Origin: Gammaproteobacteria bacterium | GTDB taxonomy: Bacteria; Pseudomonadota; Gammaproteobacteria; Pseudomonadales; Pseudohongiellaceae | Assembly (NCBI GenBank): GCA_030427065.1 | Contig: JAUHWU010000019.1 | Span: forward strand, 1-37,408 | Length of the DNA: 37,408 nt | Reading direction: 5' to 3' | Shown here: in pieces, positions 26,301 through 33,118 of the stretch | Layout of the letters: every line of letters starts with the position of its first letter | Numbering within the stretch: the stretch's first letter is position 1 | The notes under the pieces: model-generated | What the model was told of the DNA's origin: nothing | The model's input: only the letters and a program-made list of their open reading frames with translations | The model's database searches: none | Position numbers and translations under genes: made by a program

Positions 26301-28809
26301 AAGCAATGAAACTCCGGTAGATCAGGAATTACTGGCAGTTTTTGTAGATGAAATGACAGAACTTTTACAGGAACTGGATGACCTGTATTTGCACTGGCAG
26401 CAGAACCCGCAGGATACAACCATACTGGAAAAATATTTGCGTATTCTTCATACCCTGAAGGGTAGTTCGGCACTAGCCCAGGAAGATGCATTGAGCAAAG
26501 CCTCCCATGACTATGAATCATTTGTGATCAGTGCCAGCAAGGCAAATGGCTTTGATGCAGATTTTTTTACCCGCTGTGATATTCATTTACATGAGCTGCA
26601 TAAAATCTGCAGTCTATACAGCAGGGATGCCAATGGATTTATTACAAGAAAGTCGTTAGTGGCGCAAGCAGGACAGGAGTTAAAACCCGATCTGTCTAAT
26701 GAGCGAGCAGCTTTGCACCGCTCCGAAGAATTAATCCATGAGATTGAATTTCACGAAAATGCTGAGGCTGAAAACAGTGAATACAGGCAGGATACACAGG
26801 AAGCAGACAAAACGACGTTAGAAAGTAGTGATAGCGATACTTCATCCGGGGCGGATAAGACAGATCTTGCAGTTTCTGAACCGGCTACGGTCAGTCCCCT
26901 GAAGTCAGCGGCTACTGCTGGTAATACCAACTCTCAAAATCAGGCTGAAACTTTCTTGCCAGGGTCGGCAGCACAAGAGCAGGTACGTGTATCAAGCCAG
27001 TTATTGGGGTATTTGCTTAATGATGCTGATGAAATCAATTTTTCAAGAAATCGTCTGGAAAAAAGTTTTCATGATATCGGTAACCTGTTAATCGAAATGG
27101 ATGAAACTCTCATTCGCCTGAATTCCTTTGTTAAAAGAGTTGATGAAAATGCCAGCCAAAGTGCAGGTAGCGGGGTGGAGTTTGGCCATTATGCAGGGCA
27201 GGATTCAGTTGCTGATGAGTTTGATGTCCTGGAAATGGATCGTTATACCGAGCTACAGGAAATGTCACTGTCCCTCACGGAAGACTATGAAGATTTACAG
27301 GACATCAGGCGTAACCTTTCCAGTCGTCTGAAAGAAATTGATCAAGCCTTGATGGGACAACAACGTCTCACCAATAGTTTGCAGGATGGATTGATTTCAT
27401 CTCAAATGCTGCCTTTTTCAAGTATTGTGCCGCGTTTACGCCGCCTGGTCAGACAAACGGGCAGGGAACTCAATAAAGATATTCGCATTGAAGTTCAGAA
27501 CCAGCAGGGCAACCTGGATAAAAATATTCTGCAGGCAGTTATTACCCCGTTTGAACATATCCTGCGTAATGCGATAGATCATGGTATCGAGTCGGCACAA
27601 GATCGCGTAAAAGCCGGTAAGGAAGCACAGGCAACCATCACCCTGATGGTAGCGCGGCAGGGTGCATCGATTAGTGTCGTCATCAAGGACGATGGGCAGG
27701 GTATCAATGTTGAGAAAGTAAAAAGTCGGGCCGTAGCAACCGGGCTCCTTGAGGAAGGCGCCATAATAAATGATGAGGAAGCCATACAGCTTATCTTTCA
27801 ACCGGGCTTTTCCACAGCTGAGCAGGTATCGACTATCTCTGGCAGAGGGGTTGGCCTGGATGTGGTGAAAAACCAGATCAACCAGGTAGGTGGTGCGGTT
27901 GAAGTCGTCAGTGAAGCAGGAAAAGGTACAGCGTTTATTATGACTTTGCCTTTAACGTCCTCCCTGAATCGAGCCTTGCTGTTCAGGATACAGCAAACCC
28001 CTTACGTGGTGCTGATGGATACGCTGGCAGGTGTGCTGGTAGAGAAACTGGCGCGCATCTACCAGAGTGAAGGGGATACTGTGCCACCGGTATTTGAATA
28101 TGGTGGCGAGCAATACGAATATCTGTATCTGGGCAAATTAATTGATGCCGGGCTTGATCCACGACCAGAAAGTGTCGATGCCGCTATAACTTTGCTGCTG
28201 GTTAAGGGAAAGCAAAAAAACCATGCCTTGCATATAGACTCGATTATCGAAAGCCGCGACCTTGTAGTGAAATCCTTTGGCAAGCAATTTACGTCCATGC
28301 CGGGAATCAGTGGCGGTGTCATTATGCCTGACGGGAATGTTGCTATCGTTCTTGATCTGGCATCTCTGGTTAACCTGCATCATGGCAATAAAAAATCGTC
28401 CTTAGGCTCTGTATTTTTGCAATCAGGACCAGGAAAGTCAGGGGCGCACAATAAAAAAATCATGGTAGTGGATGATTCCATTACCGTCAGAAAAGTGACG
28501 ACCGGTATTCTGGAGCGTAACGGCATGGATGTCATTAGTGCCAAAAATGGAATAGAAGCTATCGCATTGCTGGAAACCTATTTACCCGATGTCATTCTAT
28601 TGGATATAGAAATGCCAAAAATGGATGGTTTTGAAGTGGCTAGCTATATCCGCAAGCAGGAGTCACCGGTCAGGGATATTCCTATCATCATGATTACTTC
28701 CCGTATTGGTGAGAAGCATCGTAATCGGGCCGGAAAGCTTGGTGTTAATGAATACCTTTGTAAGCCATTTCAGGAAAAGAATCTGATTGAAACCATTCAG
28801 AGTTTTTAA
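23323..28809 (+). CDS. chpA: ChpA-type hybrid histidine kinase of the type IV pilus chemosensory system
   Basis: The 1828-residue multidomain kinase has an N-terminal ~300 residues that resemble the FimL/ChpA N-domain. Histidine phosphotransfer domains follow. Only two keep a clear phospho-accepting histidine: His678 in LFHTLGGSGR and His1043 in ILHTLKGSS. Another HPt-like segment near residue 850 (LYLLQGAAEMAE) lacks it. Then come a dimerisation region, a CheA-type ATPase (Asn1416 in ILRNAIDHGIES, Asp1456 in DDGQGI, SGRGVGLDVV), a CheW-like domain and a C-terminal receiver with Asp1761 in LLDIEMPKMDGFE. Pseudomonas ChpA is longer, about 2470 residues with more HPt domains. Linkers contain Gln-Lys/Glu and Gln-Pro hexanucleotide repeats. 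The ATG at 23323 has AGGTGA upstream and is preferred over the GTG at 23314. Confidence 0.93.
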   Translation: MNKWQSSRALKRVIVEIKTLSAALSTSLESVISTPADEDKPLQDLRTPTIGFACIPGMLQLLELPDLALLAKEIHVSISELLEEKKQLPGWKLNPRLETAYVALGSMDSMLQAGLEKNSDNFEQIIVLLNRVRNSRNVAQVFSSTVLLEKQDINYRKVFEEKPQLLQDLMEKQLLYYNKACKILLKNPADKKAREVVIKVADNLRLLLRDYMAGTRWGLSSALLAKLPEENLDQALFRILAGFSWSLQFTNNDSVMLRHDEMSGVLDKDLENSVLDEIARVLDITSNSTPEMALVRNWLKLGSSETGQNDSNALFNVSGDIADTAQIRYHSREARNKTIAILAEHITSLLDSINEIADEKEIDSTSSVEVQKEIRRLGEVVRFMGLETLATNIEDDLAGAFTQQPRGLLFTMAKTLVSSAIELGNYKESHAVNLSSEVKQEVTIHAMNSARLHTLQAVIGSINKVIKNLDLLAQDNTAVLEETRATLGQLSRVLQLLTLPEQSRQFQIAQDYITELTQRTTLETNTVGFERVCQLMINSLWYFEQLVLGREADSAIYLEKSAGFARELLADISLRKQGGSNDSGSDSDDSANEKLRSPLQKQKQKQKQEQEQEIEKEFSFAANESISASNEIDEEHKQKVVFSNEFDEILLCLCEELSDLQSVGQQTGRVRNCCRLFHTLGGSGRSVAQDVAAVSVAMERLFDGLTAKPQGITDEIMGFTEEVLDVLALLRDGILDPGNDNAFKAGSFKASINNICNQAVAYEKALTGNCPAMETRGPYSGITQASTALEKYMQSQDPLLTGFLHEARDLHARIKEGQLLLGVKSDSAEALNQISTALYLLQGAAEMAECHAVGSVTSALLLATEKLTPAVLEANGGDRAFRTILDDCVDWLGNAMSSLEKGQPLDDCEALIIAIKEYPPVTPAVDKVNEDIGLQENHEQHSSSPEQLLFLPAPVQATEPEPQPQPQPQPQPASTGKHDAELEAFISPVLANESNETPVDQELLAVFVDEMTELLQELDDLYLHWQQNPQDTTILEKYLRILHTLKGSSALAQEDALSKASHDYESFVISASKANGFDADFFTRCDIHLHELHKICSLYSRDANGFITRKSLVAQAGQELKPDLSNERAALHRSEELIHEIEFHENAEAENSEYRQDTQEADKTTLESSDSDTSSGADKTDLAVSEPATVSPLKSAATAGNTNSQNQAETFLPGSAAQEQVRVSSQLLGYLLNDADEINFSRNRLEKSFHDIGNLLIEMDETLIRLNSFVKRVDENASQSAGSGVEFGHYAGQDSVADEFDVLEMDRYTELQEMSLSLTEDYEDLQDIRRNLSSRLKEIDQALMGQQRLTNSLQDGLISSQMLPFSSIVPRLRRLVRQTGRELNKDIRIEVQNQQGNLDKNILQAVITPFEHILRNAIDHGIESAQDRVKAGKEAQATITLMVARQGASISVVIKDDGQGINVEKVKSRAVATGLLEEGAIINDEEAIQLIFQPGFSTAEQVSTISGRGVGLDVVKNQINQVGGAVEVVSEAGKGTAFIMTLPLTSSLNRALLFRIQQTPYVVLMDTLAGVLVEKLARIYQSEGDTVPPVFEYGGEQYEYLYLGKLIDAGLDPRPESVDAAITLLLVKGKQKNHALHIDSIIESRDLVVKSFGKQFTSMPGISGGVIMPDGNVAIVLDLASLVNLHHGNKKSSLGSVFLQSGPGKSGAHNKKIMVVDDSITVRKVTTGILERNGMDVISAKNGIEAIALLETYLPDVILLDIEMPKMDGFEVASYIRKQESPVRDIPIIMITSRIGEKHRNRAGKLGVNEYLCKPFQEKNLIETIQSF
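25120..25161 (+). repeat. Hexanucleotide tandem repeat (CAGAAA)4(CAGGAA)3 inside chpA
   Basis: Seven tandem six-base units encode alternating Gln-Lys then Gln-Glu in a linker of ChpA just before the HPt domain with His678. Because the unit is six bases, slippage would change linker length without breaking the reading frame. Confidence 0.9.
26203..26238 (+). repeat. Hexanucleotide tandem repeat of CAACCG inside chpA
   Basis: Four CAACCG units flanked by one GAACCG and one CAACCA unit encode a Gln-Pro dipeptide run in the linker ahead of the HPt domain with His1043. This is a second, unrelated in-frame six-base repeat in the same gene. Confidence 0.9.
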
Positions 28810-28859
28810 AGCCATTAGCATCATTAGCGTAAATCAGAACATTTTATTTTGAGAAACAA

Positions 28860-29318
28860 ATGAACAAACAGGAAATTCAAAGCGCCAGCTGCATGATGCT
28901 GAAAACCAATGAGCAACAGTGGTTGGTGCCCAGAAATATTATCGCCGAAGTGATCAAGTACAGTTTTGTCGATGCATCCCGGGACAAGGACAGCGGACTG
29001 AGTTTTATTGAGTGGCGCGGTTGTCGGTTGCCTCATATAACGTTATTCAAGTCAGAAGGGGTTATTGAAACAGAATCTTCAGGGGAGAACAGGGTTGTCA
29101 TTGTCTATGGCTTGCAAAATCCGGGAATCCTTCCCTATTACAGTTTTCAGATAAGTAAAAGTCCACAGCTCCTGCAGGTAAGCGAAAGTGACCTGAAGCA
29201 AATCCACACACCAAATCTGCACCCGGGAGAACTCATGCAGGTTGAGGTTGATGGCATAAAAGCCATCATTCCCCAGGTTGATTATTTTGAAAACTCCATC
29301 CTCAAACGGATTCACTAG
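28860..29318 (+). CDS. chpC: CheW-like protein, ChpC type
   Basis: The 152-residue protein has a diverged CheW-like fold: QQWLVPRNIIAEVIKY in place of the first strands, FIEWRGCRLPHITLF at the position of the CheW NLRG/VP segment, and VEVDGIKAIIPQVDYFE at the C-terminus. ChpC in Pseudomonas is a second adaptor of the Pil-Chp system, thought to link further inputs to ChpA. It lies 50 bp after chpA and only 2 bp before the ATPase gene, so it may also connect the two. Similarity to ChpC rests mainly on size, fold and position. It could be a lineage-specific CheW-like adaptor. Confidence 0.75.
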   Translation: MNKQEIQSASCMMLKTNEQQWLVPRNIIAEVIKYSFVDASRDKDSGLSFIEWRGCRLPHITLFKSEGVIETESSGENRVVIVYGLQNPGILPYYSFQISKSPQLLQVSESDLKQIHTPNLHPGELMQVEVDGIKAIIPQVDYFENSILKRIH

Positions 29319-29320
29319 TT

Positions 29321-31660
29321 ATGTTAAGCAGTAAGCAAGTACAAAGTAATGAAATGCTGGATTTGGAAAAGAAGCTTTCTGAAGCCAATGCGCGATCCCG
29401 GGATTTTACCCGTGGCATGGCCAAGCTGAGTGAAACGTTAATTCGTGAAAAAAAGGCCAGGAAAACGCTGCAGCAGGCGCTTAAAACTGTAGAACCGGAA
29501 TTACTTGAGATATTGGGCGCACATTTTTTGACTATTTATCAGAGCATAGATAATGGCAAGGAAATTACAGCCGTGTACAAGGGGGGAGAAGGTTCTGAAT
29601 CAGTGGAAAAGCAGTCCATCAGGGTCGCTCTCAGTACAACGTCAGTAGCAGGTTATGTAGCTTTGAGCCATCGTTCACTTTGTATCAAGGATGTATATGA
29701 AGCTGAAGAGCTGAAGGAGATACATGCTGACCTGAAATTTGATGCCCGTTTTAGTGAAAGTCGTAACATCCATTTTAAATCCATGATAGCGGTACCAATC
29801 AAGAATGAAATTCTTCTTGGCGTGGTCCAGCTGATTAATCTTGATCAGCACAGCACCTTTTCACGCTCTGATATCAAACGCGCGGCGATACTTGCCCAGA
29901 CTCTGGCTAAAATTTTCAGGGATGATTTTCAGACTACACTGGGTCCCTATGATTATCTGGTTCAGCAGGGAAAACTCAGTAGCCTTGACCTGGAAAAAGT
30001 GCAGAGGGATTTTGCCGGTTCGAAAAAGACAATTGTTCGAAAGCTGATAGATGAGTTCAAAATATCTGAAGATGAGATTGGTAAATCACTGGAACTGTAT
30101 TACCGGGTTCCTTACATGAAATTTGATTCCCTGACCCGGCCACCGAACGAACTGATTGACAATATCACTACAACTTACCTGATAAATAACCTCTGGGTAC
30201 CGGTATCCGGTAACAAGGATGCAGCCGTTATTCTGATTGATGATCCCAGTGACTATACACGGATAATGGAAATTCAATCTCTTTTACGTGTGAAAAAAAT
30301 CGAGTTAAGAGTCGGATTACCGGAACATATTCTTCAGTTTATAAGCGGTGAAACCGATGAGTTTTCTGATTCCGAGGGATTTGATGATGTTTTCAAGAGC
30401 CTGGAAGAAGAAAACGATGTTGAGTTGCAACGCACAGAAGATGATGAAGTCGATGAGTCCGCTGTTGCCAGTTCAGCGATAATACAGCTGGTGAATAAAA
30501 TCATCATGGAGTCCAGCAGACTGAACAGCTCCGATATTCATATTGAGCCCGGCAAAGACAGAGGACCGGGTATCGTGCGAGTGAGAGTAGATGGTGAATG
30601 TAGCGAACTTCTGAAGGTACCGGGTGAGCATACGGCAGCGCTTATTGCGCGTATCAAGGTCATGTCACGTCTGGATATTTCTGAACGCAGAAAGCCACAG
30701 GATGGCAAGTGTAAATTAAAAGTAGGCAAGCGAAATCTTGAATTGCGTGTAGCGACCGTACCCACTGTCAATGGCGAGAGCGCAGTGCTGCGTATTCTGG
30801 CTGCTGGTAACGCCATGCCGATGGACAAATTGGCATTGAGTGATAGCAACTATGAGAGACTGAATGACGTCTGTAAAAAACCTCACGGTCTTATTCTGGT
30901 GGTTGGTCCTACCGGTTCAGGTAAAACAACCTCGCTACATGCTGTGCTGGGGCATGTGAATAAGCCCAACAAAAAAATCTGGACCGCAGAAGATCCGGTG
31001 GAAATTACCCAGCCAGGATTGCAGCAGGTCCAGGTGCATCCAAAAATAGGATTCACATTTGCTGATGCCATGCGTGCTTTCCTGCGTGCAGACCCGGACA
31101 TTATTTTGATTGGTGAGATGCGCGATAAAGAAACAGCCTCCATTGGTGTTGAGGCGTCTTTAACCGGACATCTTGTGTTATCCACCTTACATACCAATTC
31201 CGCACCGGAAACCATTTCACGTCTGCTTGATCTTGGTCTTGATCCGGTAAATTTTTCTGACGCACTGTTAGGCATACTCGCCCAGCGTTTGATGCGAACC
31301 TTGTGCGCTGATTGCAAGGAACCTTACCAGCCTGAACAAAAAGAGCTTGATCATCTGATAGATCAGTATGGCAGGGAGTCCTTTGCTGAGCTTGGCATTG
31401 ATGCGGACTCTGTCGAGCTATGCCGGGCAAAAGGCTGCTCCAGCTGTGGAGGACTGGGCTACCGGGGGCGCGTGGGTATTCATGAATTCCTGCTTGGTAC
31501 CCCGCAGTTGCAGGGACTGATTTATCGCAACGCAGGCATGGAAGCCATATACGAGCAGGCTATTAACGATGGTATGCGTACGCTTAAACAGGATGGTATT
31601 GCCAAGATTTTTGCCGGTCTAAGTGATTATTCGCAATTATTGAATGTGACGGCGGAGTAA
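29321..31660 (+). CDS. GAF-domain GspE/PilB-type secretion or pilus assembly ATPase
   Basis: The 779-residue protein starts with an N-terminal coiled-coil stretch (about residues 10-60). A GAF-like domain follows (about 65-205, HFKSMIAVPIKNEILLGVVQLINL). A GspE N-domain-like segment (about 207-350) comes next, then the motor: Walker A GPTGSGKT with Lys535, the Asp box around AEDPVEI, Walker B ILIGEMRD, and a His box LTGHLVLSTLHTN. Zinc cysteines are at 662/665 and 706/709 (CADC and CSSC), typical of PilB/GspE rather than PilT. It would power pilus or pseudopilus assembly at the inner membrane. Canonical PilB lacks a GAF domain and sits with pilC/pilD, so this is probably a second, regulated ATPase. 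It ends the chemosensory operon, coupled to the chpC-like gene by a 2 bp gap. Confidence 0.88.
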   Translation: MLSSKQVQSNEMLDLEKKLSEANARSRDFTRGMAKLSETLIREKKARKTLQQALKTVEPELLEILGAHFLTIYQSIDNGKEITAVYKGGEGSESVEKQSIRVALSTTSVAGYVALSHRSLCIKDVYEAEELKEIHADLKFDARFSESRNIHFKSMIAVPIKNEILLGVVQLINLDQHSTFSRSDIKRAAILAQTLAKIFRDDFQTTLGPYDYLVQQGKLSSLDLEKVQRDFAGSKKTIVRKLIDEFKISEDEIGKSLELYYRVPYMKFDSLTRPPNELIDNITTTYLINNLWVPVSGNKDAAVILIDDPSDYTRIMEIQSLLRVKKIELRVGLPEHILQFISGETDEFSDSEGFDDVFKSLEEENDVELQRTEDDEVDESAVASSAIIQLVNKIIMESSRLNSSDIHIEPGKDRGPGIVRVRVDGECSELLKVPGEHTAALIARIKVMSRLDISERRKPQDGKCKLKVGKRNLELRVATVPTVNGESAVLRILAAGNAMPMDKLALSDSNYERLNDVCKKPHGLILVVGPTGSGKTTSLHAVLGHVNKPNKKIWTAEDPVEITQPGLQQVQVHPKIGFTFADAMRAFLRADPDIILIGEMRDKETASIGVEASLTGHLVLSTLHTNSAPETISRLLDLGLDPVNFSDALLGILAQRLMRTLCADCKEPYQPEQKELDHLIDQYGRESFAELGIDADSVELCRAKGCSSCGGLGYRGRVGIHEFLLGTPQLQGLIYRNAGMEAIYEQAINDGMRTLKQDGIAKIFAGLSDYSQLLNVTAE

Positions 31661-31708
31661 AAAAAAGGGCGCAGATCGGGAGAGCTTTAGCGGGCTTGAT
31701 CTGCGCCC
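31659..31708 (-). terminator. Intrinsic terminator for the HPF-like gene
   Basis: GGGCGCAGATC (31667-31677) pairs perfectly with GATCTGCGCCC (31698-31708), an 11 bp stem with a 20-base loop. On the minus strand it is followed by eight T residues (the A-run at 31659-31666), so it terminates transcription of the minus-strand gene ending at 31741. The stem can also form in the plus-strand transcript of the ATPase operon, whose stop codon adjoins it, but there it has no T-run. Confidence 0.9.
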
Positions 31709-31740
31709 TAAAGGGATAAAAGGGAGTCGCGATTAAAGGG

Positions 31741-32073
31741 TCATGCTACTTCTTTAACTTGTCGAAAAATCTTTCTCTTTTTCAACGCTCTGCGCGAGAG
31801 AGTGTGTTTTACTCTGCCGGCACAGTCTGCAATGGCGTGATACATATCCTCTTTGGTTGATCGAATGACAAATTCCGGACTGTTGCTCATTCTCACTAAA
31901 ACCTGGCAGCGTTTGTCGATCCCGCCATGACTATTACTGTTGATATCCTCCAGCCTGACATCGAGCAGGGTGATTTGCTGATACCTGTCCAGAATATCCA
32001 GCAGATTATCCTGTATCGAAAGCTCCAGGGCACGTGTAAGGGGAAAGCTCCTTGACTGTATATGTAGTGCCAT
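31741..32073 (-). CDS. S30AE/HPF family ribosome-associated protein
   Basis: The 110-residue protein has the ribosome hibernation factor pattern: a start MALHIQSRSFPLTRALELSI, a central strand DKRCQVLVRMSN, and ending STKEDMYHAIADCAGRVKHTL with a basic tail (RRALKKRK). HPF/RaiA proteins bind the 30S subunit near the decoding centre and silence or dimerise ribosomes in stationary phase or cold. The length fits the short type that lacks the long-HPF C-terminal domain. It is not next to rpoN or PTS genes, where the classical hpf lies, so it may be a second copy of the RaiA/YfiA kind. AGGAG precedes the ATG, and a strong terminator follows. It is a single-gene unit divergent from the LysR gene. 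Confidence 0.87.
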   Translation of the reverse strand: MALHIQSRSFPLTRALELSIQDNLLDILDRYQQITLLDVRLEDINSNSHGGIDKRCQVLVRMSNSPEFVIRSTKEDMYHAIADCAGRVKHTLSRRALKKRKIFRQVKEVA

Positions 32074-32190
32074 GTTTCCACTCCTGTTTCATTGAAGTTG
32101 CAAGCATGGTATTACAATTATATAGTTCGCAATAATCGTATTTTCTGTAAATATAATTCGATAAAAACGTACTATTAGCCGGGGACGAAG

Positions 32191-33099
32191 ATGAATTACA
32201 AGCACCTGCATTATTTCTGGATGGTTGCCAAAACGGGCAGTATTGCCGGTGCCAGTGAAGCCCTGCATATTACGCCGCAGACTATCAGCGGCCAGCTGAC
32301 ACAACTGCAGGACACCATCGGGGACAAGTTGTTTGAACGTAAGGGGCGACGTCTGCTATTGACGGCCAAGGGCAGGACAGTTTTCAAATATGCTAACGAA
32401 ATGTTCAGTCTGGGCGAAGAGCTGGGAGAGTTTTTACGGGGAGGGGCTGGCCAGGGACAGAGAGAATTCATTGTTGGCATCATGGATGGCGTACCCAAAA
32501 CCATTGCCTACAAAATACTGTCACCGGTGTTGGAGGGCAGTGAAAAAGTCCACCTGACCTGTCGAGAGGGGGCTTTTGAACAACTCATCACGGCCCTGGC
32601 GATTCGTCAGCTGGACATGGTGATCAGTGATATGCCGGTCAATTCTGCCTACAGTATCAAGGCCTACAACCATAAACTTGGTGAAAGTCCGTTAACCTGT
32701 TTTGCTGCCAAAAAGCTGGCCAGTCTATATCGAAAGAATTTCCCAAAAAGTCTTGATCAGGCCCCGCTGCTATTGCCCACTGACAACAGCACTATTCGCC
32801 CGGCCATTGATCAGTGGTTCATGTCCATGGCTGTATCGCCCAATATTGTCGGCGAGTTCGATGACAGTGCCTTGCTTAAAGCCTTTGGTGAGACCGGGAC
32901 AGGGCTTTTTTTCATGCCGAGCATTATCGAAAAAGAAGTGTGCGCGCATTATGGGGTTGAAGTCGTGGGCCGCACCAACAAAGTTCGCGAGCAATTTTAT
33001 GCACTGTCACTGGAGCGTAAAATCAGCGACGGGTTGCCAATCCTTTCGTCCATATACAACACGGCAAAAACACAGCTGTTCGCCGATGCGAATTTTTAA
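32191..33099 (+). CDS. LysR-type regulator of the NhaR subfamily
   Basis: The 302-residue protein has an N-terminal winged helix-turn-helix with NhaR-like wording: MNYKHLHYFWMVAKTGSIAGA, EALHITPQTISGQLTQLQ, LFERKGRRLLLTAKG. A LysR effector-binding domain follows from about residue 90. NhaR in E. coli responds to Na+ and activates the antiporter nhaA and pgaABCD. No nhaA or polysaccharide operon lies in this window, so the target here is unclear. It is divergent from the HPF-like gene and convergent with the O-methyltransferase gene, with only 19 bp between the two 3' ends. The 117 bp upstream region is AT-rich and probably contains promoters for both divergent genes. Confidence 0.88.
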   Translation: MNYKHLHYFWMVAKTGSIAGASEALHITPQTISGQLTQLQDTIGDKLFERKGRRLLLTAKGRTVFKYANEMFSLGEELGEFLRGGAGQGQREFIVGIMDGVPKTIAYKILSPVLEGSEKVHLTCREGAFEQLITALAIRQLDMVISDMPVNSAYSIKAYNHKLGESPLTCFAAKKLASLYRKNFPKSLDQAPLLLPTDNSTIRPAIDQWFMSMAVSPNIVGEFDDSALLKAFGETGTGLFFMPSIIEKEVCAHYGVEVVGRTNKVREQFYALSLERKISDGLPILSSIYNTAKTQLFADANF

Positions 33100-33118
33100 T
33101 GCTTTTTCTTTCCTGCTA

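Noticed and set aside
25872-26306. Minus-strand open frame encoding a Cys/Gly repeat
   Set aside because: The repeat is the reverse reading of the CAACCG array in chpA, not an independent protein.
29941-30120. MshEN-type c-di-GMP site in the ATPase N-domain
   Set aside because: The RLG start and other conserved residues of the motif are missing, so binding cannot be claimed from sequence.
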